Position numbers and translations under genes: made by a program | The notes under the pieces: generated by a model | Database searches by the model: none | What the model was told of the DNA's origin: nothing | The model's input: only the letters and a program-made list of their open reading frames with translations | Assembly (NCBI GenBank): GCA_963854835.1 | Contig: OY978527.1 | Span: 23,457,057 to 23,521,056 of the forward strand | Direction: 5' to 3' | From: Megamerina dolium | Lineage: Eukaryota > Arthropoda > Insecta > Diptera > Megamerinidae | DNA length: 64,000 nt | Shown: positions 22,724 to 31,742 of the stretch, piece by piece | Layout: the number at the start of each line of letters is the position of its first letter | How positions within the stretch are numbered: position 1 is the stretch's first letter

Positions 22724-23439
22724 TTACTAAACTAAATCGCGATAATTATGAGTTGTGGAAATATAGAATGCAGCTTATAATGAAGAAGGAGAAAGTTTGG
22801 GATGTAATCGAAGATGCTATTCCGGAATCTCCTGATACTTCTTGGAAGCAGCGTGATACGGATGCTTCAATTTTAATTAGATTGGCCATTGATGACGCGG
22901 AAATGTTCCGCATAAGCAGTTTCAAGAATGCAAAAGATGCTTAAAATACCTTGAGAGAATATCATGAGAAGGCTACATTGAGCAACAAGGTGAAATTAAT
23001 GCGAACAATATGTAGTTTGAAGCTTCAGCCCGGTGGAGATATGGAAAAACATATCATGCAAATGAAGTTGCTGTTTTCAAAACTTCAATCATTGGGTGAG
23101 AAGGTTATGGAAACATGGATAATTGCAATGCTCCTGAGTATTTTACCATGTATATATGATACCCTTATTACGGCATTAGAAGTACGTGATGAGAAGGATC
23201 TCACAATGACTCTTGTTGAAAATAAACTGTTGGAAGAGTATGAAAAACATAAACAGCGTGTAACAGAAGAAGATTCTGTATTAATATTTTCTAAACACGT
23301 GAAATATAGAAGTGATGTCAAATCTATTGTATGCCATTATTGCAAAGGTGTCGGGCATATTCGAAAAAATTGCTGGAAGTTGAAAAATAAACCACAAGAA
23401 AAACAAAAGGCACATTTGGTTGATGACAAAACTAATTAA
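22724..23439 (+). pseudogene. copia gag
   Basis: Reading begins within the LTR/gag junction (KLNRDNYELWKYRMQ), lacking the normal start. It continues through a single in-frame stop near 22942 into 22951-23439. The zinc knuckle CHYCKGVGHIRKNC is at about 23335-23376. This is the UBN2/DUF4219-type gag of copia elements. The missing start and the stop make it non-functional, but the second half is well preserved. Confidence 0.85.
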
Positions 23440-24093
23440 AAAAAATAATTTTTGCTTTACCATTAGTGGTAAGCATGTTGGCTGGATTGCAGATTCTGGT
23501 GCAACCTGTCATATTTGTTGTAACAGATCAGAATTTTTAAAACTGGATGAATTGTGCAATGAGATGGTTACAACTGCTAATGGACACGTAATAACATCAT
23601 CTGGAAAAGGAGTTTGTGTGCTGAGACTGTTGAATCACATGGGAAATGAAGAAGAACTTCGCGTGGAGAATGTTTTATTTATACCATCGTTTAAAGGGAA
23701 TTTACTGTCCGTCAAATTGCTGTGTGAAAAAGGACTCAAAATCACTTTCAACGGATTTAATTGTAGAATTTTTACTAACGACCATCGTGAAATTGGAATA
23801 GCAAATCAAATTAATAATTTATACCAGTTACAGTTAAAAACTTCTTATCAAGCTATGCAAGTTTCATGTTGTTCTAAGAACTGTGTGCATTATTGGCACA
23901 AAATTTTTGGTCACCGAGATGTAAATGTTGTAAGAGAAATGCAAACAGGAAAATTGGTAAGCGATTTTAAAATTATTGATTGCGGGGTCCGTCAATGTTG
24001 TGATATTTGTTTGAAATGCAAATTTATAAAGAAACCTTTCAATGTGAAATCTAACAGCAAAACGACTGATATACTTGAATTAGTGCACACTGA
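23430..24093 (+). pseudogene. copia protease and integrase N-terminus
   Basis: The protease active site is in WIADSGATCHI near 23485. A long open frame continues to the integrase zinc-binding region, HYWHKIFGHRD with CDICLKCK near 23885-24020, and the beginning of the core, LELVHTDI near 24090, where the first catalytic Asp should be. The frame then crosses into inverted sequence, so the integrase core is lost. Confidence 0.85.
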
Positions 24094-24469
24094 TATATTT
24101 AAATTACCATTTAAGTCACGTTTAATCTTGTATACCCACTTGCAGCCAATAATATTAGCCTTAGGTGGAGCTGGTACTAATTCCTATGTTTGATTTTTAT
24201 GCAAGGAATTCATCTCCTCCTCCATAGCCAAATTCCATTCACGAGACTGTTTCGAAGAAATTGCCTGTTTGTAGCTCTTTGGCTCAAATGTTTCAACATC
24301 TTTTACTAAACAAATATCATCATAATACCCCAAAGGTGGTATACCCTTAGTACTTCTGGATGATCTCCGTAAATCCGGAACCTCATGCGATTGTATAATT
24401 GGATTATCAGCAATATCCTCTGATGCTTGCTTTACTTTAGCTTCGCTAGACATGATAATTGTTGGAGTA
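24094..24469 (-). pseudogene. Inverted copia pol segment (integrase end to RT start)
   Basis: On the minus strand this 375-bp segment reads copia Pol in the normal N-to-C order: a linker, RRSSRSTKGIPPLGYYDD, WNLAMEEEMNSLHKNQT, a stop in place of the usual Trp, then ELVPAPPKANIIGCKWVYKI. In an intact element this belongs between the integrase core and the RT palm, on the plus strand. It therefore lies in its expected place but flipped, with deletions on both sides. Confidence 0.9.
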
Positions 24470-25617
24470 TTTACGGTTTGAAACAGGCACCAAATGCATG
24501 GAATAAAGAGTTAAACAACATTTTAATAGAAGGAGAATTTAAACAAAGCAAAAGTGATCCTTGTTTATATACCAAAATTATCAACGGGGAAGGAATATAT
24601 ATATTGGTGTACGTTGATGATTTAGTAGTAGCTGCTAGTAAAGAAGAGCACATTAAAGATGTAGAAAATTTGTTAAATTCTAAATTTGAGATAAATAATC
24701 TTGGATCAATTAGACATTTCAATTGAAGTTTTAAGAGATGGAAATAAATTTTTCATACGTCAAAAGGGGTATATTGAGAAAATTATTGAAAATTTTGGTT
24801 TAAAGGATTTCAAAATTTCTAAATATCCTCTTGATCCATCATATGGTAAAACTGAATCCGAACTTTTACAGAATAATGAATTTTACCGAAGCTTAATTGG
24901 TTCTTTGTTATATATATCAGTAAATACACGACCAGATATTTCAGCGAGTGTGGCAATTTTAGCGAGTAAAACAAGTATGCCAACACATGCAGACTTGACA
25001 GAATTAAAAAGGGTCGTAAAATATCTCAAAGGGACACACAATTTTTATGTACAATTAAACAACGGCAAACACCAAGATGAAAAACTAATAGGATATGCTG
25101 ATGCGAATTGGGCAGAATGTCGCACAGATCGAAAATCAAATTCGGGATATATTTTCTTACTGAATGGAGGAGCAGTAAGTTGGGCATGTAGAAAACAAAC
25201 TTGCGTTTCATTATCAACTACTGAAGCGGAATTCATAGCATTGTCAGAAGCAGCAAAAGAAGCAGCGTGGATTTGTAATATATTGAACGATTTAAAATAT
25301 TCTCAAAATCATCCTGTAGTAATATATGAAGACAATCAAAGCTGTTTGAACCTAATTAAGGAGGAGCGTTTAAGCAATAGATCAAAACATTTCGACACAC
25401 GATTCCATTTTGTTAAGGATTACGTGGACAAGTACATAATTTCATGTACATATTGCCCATCAGAAGATATGCTGGCTGACATGATGACAAAACCACTATC
25501 TGCAACGAAACTGGAATATCTTAAGAGAAAATGGCATGGTATGCAAATGAGGAGGAGTGTTAAATATATTGTTATACTACTACTTTGCATTTGCATATAC
25601 TTTGTTATATGTTTCTG
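24470..25617 (+). pseudogene. copia reverse transcriptase and RNase H
   Basis: It resumes at YGLKQAPNAWN (RT) with the catalytic YVDD in LVYVDDLVVAA near 24610. A one-base frame change near 24715 leads into the long frame 24701-25618. This encodes the rest of RT and RNase H, with acidic residues in GYADANWAE, STTEAEFIAL and YEDNQSCLN and the closing KHFDTRFHFVKD. The frame reads through PPT AGGAGGAG (25550-25557) into the LTR. The fingers of RT are missing because of the inversion/deletion upstream. Confidence 0.85.
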
Positions 25618-25732
25618 AATCTAAGTAATCTAGTTTATATATTATTAGTTTATATTGTTTGTATTGAAAATTTTTCAATTCAATAAAGAACATTGAAGTA
25701 TATATATATCAATTGTGAACTCTTTTGTAATA
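25558..25732 (+). repeat. 3' LTR of copia
   Basis: It begins TGTTAAATATATTG after a purine-rich tract and contains AATAAA near 25683. The first 35 bp are repeated at 22691-22725. The right end is set by the TACTAAA direct repeat. Confidence 0.7.
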
Positions 25733-25793
25733 CTAAATCCATCTATTTGAAAAAAAAAAATGAATTTTTTTTTGCTACACCTTATATAAATAT

Positions 25794-26230
25794 TGTTACG
25801 TTTTTATTCTGTGAACGTTTAATTCTATTTGAATTACCTTGTTCGATCACTGGATTCTGTTAATGATAACTGCAACACTTATTTTATACAACTATATACA
25901 GCAACAATTTATTTAATAATCTCTATTAACAATCAACTCTGTTTACAATCAACTATTTACTATAACACTTAAATGTACTTGCAACTTTTGCCTCTGTATC
26001 AATGTTTTCGCAATCACGTTCGGAATTAGATTGATTTCAATTCTCAACACTGGCTCTATTTATACTCTGTTGGCAACACCCCAGAATCTTCCTTTATCGA
26101 GATTCTTCTCTTCCTTTCTCGTTGGCTTGTTCTGGTTAACGCTTATTTCTTTTTGTTGACATTCGTTTCGATGCTGCCAATAGAGTCAGTCACAATAGTG
26201 ATGAGTAATCAACTATCGATACTCGTTACA
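25794..26230 (-). repeat. 3' LTR of gypsy copy A
   Basis: In plus orientation it runs TGTTACG...CGTTACA (on minus TGTAACG...CGTAACA). Nearly identical to the LTR at 31298-31738. Confidence 0.95.
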
Positions 26231-26262
26231 CTGCCCTCCTCTTAACCTTGTTCGTCCCGAAC
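26231..26262 (-). promoter_or_regulatory. Polypurine tract and small hairpin, copy A
   Basis: On minus, AAGAGGAGGGCAG directly precedes the 3' LTR and is the likely plus-strand DNA primer. Just before it, CTTGTTCG and CGAACAAG form an 8-bp inverted repeat. Copy B has the same arrangement at 37541-37572. Confidence 0.7.
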
Positions 26263-26268
26263 AAGTTT

Positions 26269-29200
26269 TTATACTTCCCCTCGATATGGCGCAAGTCGCT
26301 CCAAGTGCACTACTTTAAACTTTGCTCTTTTATTCCAGGCACGTTGAATGCGATACACTACGTCATTTATCTTTGCTATAATCTCATATGGTCCTTCCCA
26401 ATGAGTCTGTAGTTTAGGAGACAGGCCTTTCTTTCGTTGTGGATTATGAAGCATTACAAGCTCTCCTTCATAGAACCCTTTTGAATTTGCTTTCAAGTCA
26501 TACCTGGCCTTCATCTTATCGCTTATCATCTGAGACCGCTCTCTGATGAACCGATGTACTTCATCCAACTGTTCCCGCTTTTCGCTAGTATAATTACCTT
26601 CGGTTGATCTCGTTGGTGTTACGACTCCAAATTTTAAATCAGCTGGCAGTCTTAACTCGTTTCCAAAAATTGCCATTGCCGGTGTAGTAGCCGTCGTATC
26701 ATGTTGTGCGCATCGATATGCCATGAGGAACATTGGTATATGTACATCCCAGTCTCTTTGGTATTTATCTACGACTTTTCTCAAATATTCCTCCAAGGTA
26801 CGGTTAAATCGTTCTACCATGCCATCAGATTGTGGATGCAAAGGTGTTGTACGAGTTTTGTATATACCCAGCATACGGCATATCTCTTGGAATACAACTG
26901 ATTCGAAATTTCGACCTTGGTCTGAGTGTAACTCCATCGGTACACCAAAACGAGTAACCCATTGGTTGACGAATACATCCGCAACTGTACAATCTTCCTG
27001 ATTTGGAATGGGGTATACTTCAGGCCATTTACTGAAGTAATCTATAACCACCAGAACATACTTGTTTCCTGCGTTGCTTATTGGAAATGGCCCAGCTATG
27101 TCCATAGCAATTCGCTCAAATGGAGCACCCACGGTGTATTGGTGCATCTTACCTCGACTTTTCTTAGTGGGACCTTTGGCCATTGCACATTGCTTACATT
27201 TCCGAATCCAATCAGCGACATGGTCATGACATCCAACCCAATAAAATCGGTTCTTTATTTTCTCGACGGTTTTGGTGATTCCCAAATGCCCTCCACTGGA
27301 GGCATTGTGATACTCAGCTATCACTTCATTTATTCTCGCCTTGGGTACCACTAGAAGATCATTAGTGATTTTTCCAACCACACTTTCCCATGCTCGGGAT
27401 AAACATCCGTCTCGTAAGTGCAGGCTTTGCCACTGCGCCCAGTATGCCTTTGCTATTGGACTCTCATTAGCCATTTCTTGCCAATCTGGACGTATGCCCT
27501 GCTCCTTGTATTCCATAATCTTTACGAGATCTGGGTCGTTCCGCTGATCTTCTTGCACTCGTTCGGTGGTCCATGACTCCTCCGGCAATATATTCGTAAG
27601 TCGTATGTCGACAATGTGCTCCTTGCTTTCCACTCGAGAACAATGTTTACATTCCATTTTGCAAGGACGACGAGATAGAGCATCCGCGTTGCCGTGATGT
27701 CCTCCTTTACGATGTTCGATGGTAAAATCATAACTCTGCAGCCTTTCAATCCAGCGCGCCAATTGTCCTTCTGGGTTTTTAAATTGCAATAACCACCTTA
27801 GCGCTGAGTGGTCAGTTCGTAGATGAAATGACTGACCGTACAAGTATTTATGGAAATACTTTACACATTCCAGTATTGCGAGCAACTCTCTTCGTGTGAC
27901 ACAGTAATTTCTTTCTGACTTCGACAGGATTTTACTGTAGTATGCTATTACTTTTTCTTGCCCATCTATGATCTGAGAGAGCACACCACCTATTCCATAG
28001 CCACTCGCATCTGTGTCCAACACAAACTTTTGACCAGGTACTGGATACGCTAATATTGGTGCTGAACAGAGTTTTTCTTTCAGCTGTTCGAATGCTTTCT
28101 GTTGGTCCTCGCCCCACACAAATGGTTTGTTCTTTCTTGTCAACTCATGCAGACTGCTGGCGATGTTTGCAAATCCAGGAACAAATCGTCTATAGTAGGT
28201 GCATAAGCCTAGGAAGCTCCTTAGCTTGTGAAGATTCGACGGAATAGGCCATTCTTGAACTGCTGCTACTTTCTCCTCGTCGGTATGTACCCCTTCTGTT
28301 GTTACTTTATGACCAAGATATTTAACTTCTCGCCTGAAGAGTGAACACTTTTTCATATTCAGTTTAAGCCCTGCTGATTGTATACGCTCAAATACTTCTT
28401 TCAACTTTTCCAGGTGGTCGTTAAAATCTTTTCCCATCACAATAATGTCATCGAGGTACACCAAGCACGTTTTCCAGTGTAGTCCTCTGAGTACACGCTC
28501 CATCAAACGTTCGAAAGTAGCTGGCGCATTGCATAAACCAAATGGCATGACTGTAAATTGCCATAGACCATCGCCAATACTGAAAGCTGTTTTCTCTTTG
28601 TCTTCCTTACCAAGTTCCACTTGCCAGTAGCCACTTTGCAAATCAAGAGTTGAGAACCACTTCGCACCAGATAGTGTGTCCAGAGTGTCATCGATTCTTG
28701 GCAGTGGATAGCTGTCTTTTTTCGTAATATCATTTAGCTTTCTGTAATCCACACAGAATCGAGTACTTCCATCCTTCTTCTTTACCAGCACAACTGGTGA
28801 ACTCCATGGACTCGCTGATGGTTCAATAACACCTTGTTTCTGCATATCGGAAATCAGTTTAATGGCTTCGTCTCTTTTGGCCAATGGAACTCGTCGTGGT
28901 GCTTGACGAATTGGTCTAGAATCACCGGTGTCAATGTGATGCTTCACGATGGTTGTTCGTCCTCCAGTTTTTCCATTTGAAGAAAATATTGAACTGTACT
29001 TCTCCAATACTTGTAAAGCCTTTTCTTTTTGCTGTTTGGTAAGCACACCTGCCCATTCCTCCATCTGTGCTTTTATTTCCGCCTTGCCAGTTCCTGATCT
29101 TCCACTTTTTATCGACGAACCCTTTTCGCAGTCTACTACGGCAGTAACTTCCTGGCAATGACCAATCACCATTCCTTTCTTTACAACTGTAGATGTATTA

Positions 29201-29874
29201 GTTGGATTTAAAATTCGCACCGGTACTATTCCATTTTCTTTAGGTTCTACTAACGTCCTACCAAGTATGATGTTTTTATTCGTTATTTCTTTATCTGCTT
29301 CCACCAGCCACAACTTGCCTGTCCCATCATCCACATTCATCTGTGCCCATATCACCGCTTCTGATTTTGCTGGAACCTCTTGGCGTTGACATGCCAGTAC
29401 TCGTTTGATGTTCCCACTACGCTTGTAACCGATGTTCAATGGTAGTTCGACATTTGCATAACGTAGTATCCGTTGATTTAAATCTAACGTAAATCCGTTG
29501 TCAATCATAAAATCAACACCAATTATTACGTCATCGATGATGTCGGCCACAATGAATTCATGTTCCCATGTGCAATTTCCAATAGATACTCGTTTCTTTA
29601 TCTTGCCCAGAATTTGTGCATCCTCACCCGTTGCTGTACGCAATTTTATTCCCATTAAAGGCTCAAACCTCTTTACCCAATCGCTCTTGATTATAGAATG
29701 TGATGCACCAGTGTCCAGGGTTAACATGAATTCCATATTGTCCAATTTTCCATCAATGGTCAAGCTGCTTGGCACACGCTGTAGTTGTGAAATGTGAATG
29801 ATGGGGCAACCCACTGTTGGAGTCAGTTCACGCCACGCTGAACTGACTCGACTTAGTTTAACGATGGATTTGTG
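26269..29874 (-). CDS. gypsy Pol polyprotein, copy A
   Basis: An uninterrupted frame encodes all Pol enzymes. Counting from the GTG at 29814: aspartic protease with DTGAS near residue 34; RT with VDYRKLND, MPFGLCNAPATF and catalytic YLDD near 453 (28447-28458); RNase H with LDTDASGYG near 596; integrase with an HHCC zinc finger (CKQCAMAKG), catalytic residues in AMDIAGPF, LHSDQGRNFE and MVERFNRTLEE, and a GPYEII module near the end. The frame is open up to 29874 and overlaps the end of gag in the -1 frame, so translation probably uses frameshifting at 29856-29862. No stop or catalytic substitution is visible. It would make, process and integrate the element cDNA. Confidence 0.95.
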   Translation of the reverse strand, partial: HKSIVKLSRVSSAWRELTPTVGCPIIHISQLQRVPSSLTIDGKLDNMEFMLTLDTGASHSIIKSDWVKRFEPLMGIKLRTATGEDAQILGKIKKRVSIGNCTWEHEFIVADIIDDVIIGVDFMIDNGFTLDLNQRILRYANVELPLNIGYKRSGNIKRVLACQRQEVPAKSEAVIWAQMNVDDGTGKLWLVEADKEITNKNIILGRTLVEPKENGIVPVRILNPTNTSTVVKKGMVIGHCQEVTAVVDCEKGSSIKSGRSGTGKAEIKAQMEEWAGVLTKQQKEKALQVLEKYSSIFSSNGKTGGRTTIVKHHIDTGDSRPIRQAPRRVPLAKRDEAIKLISDMQKQGVIEPSASPWSSPVVLVKKKDGSTRFCVDYRKLNDITKKDSYPLPRIDDTLDTLSGAKWFSTLDLQSGYWQVELGKEDKEKTAFSIGDGLWQFTVMPFGLCNAPATFERLMERVLRGLHWKTCLVYLDDIIVMGKDFNDHLEKLKEVFERIQSAGLKLNMKKCSLFRREVKYLGHKVTTEGVHTDEEKVAAVQEWPIPSNLHKLRSFLGLCTYYRRFVPGFANIASSLHELTRKNKPFVWGEDQQKAFEQLKEKLCSAPILAYPVPGQKFVLDTDASGYGIGGVLSQIIDGQEKVIAYYSKILSKSERNYCVTRRELLAILECVKYFHKYLYGQSFHLRTDHSALRWLLQFKNPEGQLARWIERLQSYDFTIEHRKGGHHGNADALSRRPCKMECKHCSRVESKEHIVDIRLTNILPEESWTTERVQEDQRNDPDLVKIMEYKEQGIRPDWQEMANESPIAKAYWAQWQSLHLRDGCLSRAWESVVGKITNDLLVVPKARINEVIAEYHNASSGGHLGITKTVEKIKNRFYWVGCHDHVADWIRKCKQCAMAKGPTKKSRGKMHQYTVGAPFERIAMDIAGPFPISNAGNKYVLVVIDYFSKWPEVYPIPNQEDCTVADVFVNQWVTRFGVPMELHSDQGRNFESVVFQEICRMLGIYKTRTTPLHPQSDGMVERFNRTLEEYLRKVVDKYQRDWDVHIPMFLMAYRCAQHDTTATTPAMAIFGNELRLPADLKFGVVTPTRSTEGNYTSEKREQLDEVHRFIRERSQMISDKMKARYDLKANSKGFYEGELVMLHNPQRKKGLSPKLQTHWEGPYEIIAKINDVVYRIQRAWNKRAKFKVVHLERLAPYRGEV

Positions 29875-31268
29875 TTAGTGGAGCGATCGCTATCCACCTT
29901 ATTCTCCTTCTTTTGTCTTCCTGGAGAATTCGATCTTGATCGCTTTCGTCGTAGACGGCAGTCACGCGCCATGTGTCCTGGTTTCTCGCAAATAAAGCAC
30001 TTACCAGTAAATTTGATTTCGCGTCGACCTGTTGTTCTTCCTTCAGGCTGCACTACAGATTTGAATGCCTGACACACTACTTCAACCAGATCTGCTGTTT
30101 CTGTTTCTAGTTGGCGTACCCGTGGCATTGGTCGACACATCAAACTGGCGGCTTCAAACGTCAATGCACTACTGACTGTTTCGGCATATGTATTCCTGGG
30201 TGACATGACTAGGGCACGCTTTGTCTCTCCATCAGGTATGTCATCTATGAATGCATCTATTTTGATTTTTTCGACGAACTCTTCCGAATTACCGGAGAAC
30301 GCTAGATGACATAAGCGCTCAATATCGGAAGCGAATTCCTGCAGACTCTCATTACTCCGTTGCACTCGCGATCTTAACTCCACTCGATGTAACTGACTCT
30401 TGTATTCATTTCCATATTTCCGCTGGAGTGTGTCCATCAGTGACTGATAGCTACCACGATCTTTCTCTGGAATCATCTGTAACACCTCGGAAACATTACC
30501 TTTTAATGCGACTATTAAAGCAGCAGTCTTGTCGCTATCATCCCATTGATTCTTCGAAGCTGTTGTCTCGAATTGAAGCTTGAAGATATTGAATGGCGTG
30601 CTTCCGTCAAATGTTGGTGGCTTTAGTTTGATTGTGCTTGAATCTCGAATCACTGATGTGGCTGGTCCATTTATTTTTAGTTGGTTGAGATCGTGCTGTA
30701 ATTTCTCGAACTTATCTTCCAAATCATCTACATGTTCCTTTAAATCCGTGACCTTTTCATTAATGGTTCCGGAAATTTCCTGAAATCTAAGTTCAATTCC
30801 TTTTTGTAGATTTTCGATGACGTGTTCTTGGCGAGCCGAATGTTCTTGAATTTCCATACGCAAATCACTAATAACGCCCTCTTGGCGAGACGAACCTTCT
30901 TGAATTTCCATACGCAATTTAGCCGAATGTTCTTGAAGCTTGGAGTCAATTGTTTTCTGGAACTCTCCCATAGCGTTTTCTTGGCGAGACGCATTTTCTT
31001 GTAGCTGTTGTTTCTGCTGTTGCATCATGGTTTTCATGAAATCCATGAGTTGACCACTCGAATCTATTTTGCTCTCTTCCTCAGCGTGCACAACTGCTTG
31101 TATATCGGCTTCCTCGAAGAACTCATGTTCTTCTACATTAATTCCCTTAGCCTCCATAGCTTGCCTCAGCCTCACCAGCAGTTCCGCCTTTGCACCTGAT
31201 GACGATAGATTCATCTCTACTAACAGCTTTTTAAGCTGGTCCACTTTTAGTTGGTCAATTTTCACCAT
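29853..31268 (-). CDS. gypsy Gag with SAP-like domain, copy A
   Basis: 471 residues. The N-terminus (residues about 6-40, VDQLKKLLVEMNLSSSGAKA then ELLVRLRQAM) has the pattern of a SAP DNA/RNA-binding helix pair. Residues about 70-205 are a coiled coil with repeated SRQE..I..L modules. About 205-385 is capsid-like, beginning LKPPTFDGSTPFNIFK. A CCHC zinc knuckle CFICEKPGHMARDC lies near 424-437, followed by an Arg/Ser-rich basic tail. Gag would coat and package the element RNA. The start ATG lies about 30 bases downstream of the 5' LTR. The frame is unbroken and ends at the frameshift site. Confidence 0.95.
   Translation of the reverse strand: MVKIDQLKVDQLKKLLVEMNLSSSGAKAELLVRLRQAMEAKGINVEEHEFFEEADIQAVVHAEEESKIDSSGQLMDFMKTMMQQQKQQLQENASRQENAMGEFQKTIDSKLQEHSAKLRMEIQEGSSRQEGVISDLRMEIQEHSARQEHVIENLQKGIELRFQEISGTINEKVTDLKEHVDDLEDKFEKLQHDLNQLKINGPATSVIRDSSTIKLKPPTFDGSTPFNIFKLQFETTASKNQWDDSDKTAALIVALKGNVSEVLQMIPEKDRGSYQSLMDTLQRKYGNEYKSQLHRVELRSRVQRSNESLQEFASDIERLCHLAFSGNSEEFVEKIKIDAFIDDIPDGETKRALVMSPRNTYAETVSSALTFEAASLMCRPMPRVRQLETETADLVEVVCQAFKSVVQPEGRTTGRREIKFTGKCFICEKPGHMARDCRLRRKRSRSNSPGRQKKENKVDSDRSTNTNPSLN
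29856..29862 (-). promoter_or_regulatory. Candidate -1 ribosomal frameshift site
   Basis: On minus the heptamer G TTA AAC is read in the gag frame and is followed immediately by the gag stop TAA. The pol frame is -1 relative to gag and open across the site. GUUAAAC is a known slippery heptamer in nidoviruses such as equine arteritis virus. Copy B keeps it; copy C does not. Confidence 0.6.
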
Positions 31269-31277
31269 CTTTACAGA

Positions 31278-31295
31278 ATCCCACTTCTGACACCA
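31278..31295 (-). promoter_or_regulatory. Primer-binding site of gypsy copy A
   Basis: Two bases inside the 5' LTR the minus strand reads TGGTGTCAGAAGTGGGAT. It begins with the complement of a tRNA CCA end and, from memory, fits the 3' end of an insect leucine tRNA. Copy B has a one-base change (TCGTGTCAG). Confidence 0.7.
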
Positions 31296-31297
31296 AT

Positions 31298-31738
31298 TGT
31301 TACGTTTTTATTCTGTGAACGTTTAATTCTATTTGAATTACCTTGTTCGATCACTGGATTCTGTTAATGATAACTGCAACACTTATTTTATACAACTATA
31401 TACAGCAACAATTTATTTAATAATCTCTATTTACAATCAACTCTGTTTACAATCAACTATTTACTATAACACTTAAATGTACTTGCAACTTTTGCCTCTG
31501 TATCAATGTTTTCGCAATCACGTTCGGAATTAGATTGATTTCAATTCTCAACACTGGCTCTATTTATACTCTGTTGGCAACACCCCAGAATCTTCCTTTA
31601 TCGAGATTCTTCTCTTCCTTTCTAAAAGCTTGGCTTGTTCTGGTTATCGCTTATTTCTTTTTGTTGACATTCGTTTCGATGCTGCCAATAGAGTCAGTCA
31701 CAATAGTGATGAGTAATCAACTATCGATACTCGTTACA
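31298..31738 (-). repeat. 5' LTR of gypsy copy A
   Basis: Bounded by TGTTACG at 31298 and CGTTACA ending 31738, followed by the ATAT target duplication. It has four bases more than the other LTR near 31621-31630. Confidence 0.95.
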
Positions 31739-31742
31739 ATAT

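Larger units (their letters stand above)
22691..25732 (+). mobile_element. Ty1/copia element with internal inversion
   Basis: Both ends start TGTTAAATATATTGTTATAC; the left copy keeps only about 35 bp of LTR before gag, the right LTR is about 175 bp. Direct repeats TACTAAA lie at 22684-22690 and 25731-25737 (probable 5-bp target duplication CTAAA). Gag, protease, start of integrase, an inverted piece, then RT and RNase H follow. The integrase core and RT fingers are missing. Confidence 0.85.
21742..25784 (-). mobile_element. mariner element split by copia
   Basis: The left end GGTCTAGTAAAAAATAAATC (from about 21744) resembles the inverse of the right end (GGTGTAGCAAAAAAAAATTC read on minus from about 25781), consistent with mariner inverted repeats next to TA-rich target sequence. 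A transposase relic lies on minus at 21800-22590. Copia (22691-25732) sits between the transposase start and the right end. Without it the mariner is about 1 kb. Confidence 0.75.
25794..31738 (-). mobile_element. Intact Ty3/gypsy element, copy A
   Basis: A 5.9-kb element on minus with two LTRs of 437 and 441 bp, ATAT target duplications (25790-25793 and 31739-31742), a primer-binding site, intact gag and pol frames and a polypurine tract. The LTRs differ only at a few bases and one 4-bp length change. No env frame is present between pol and the 3' LTR. It is structurally complete and probably a recent insertion. Confidence 0.95.

Noticed and set aside
27341..28630. Plus-strand open frames opposite the copy A pol
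   Set aside because: Antisense shadows of a well-supported minus-strand polyprotein.
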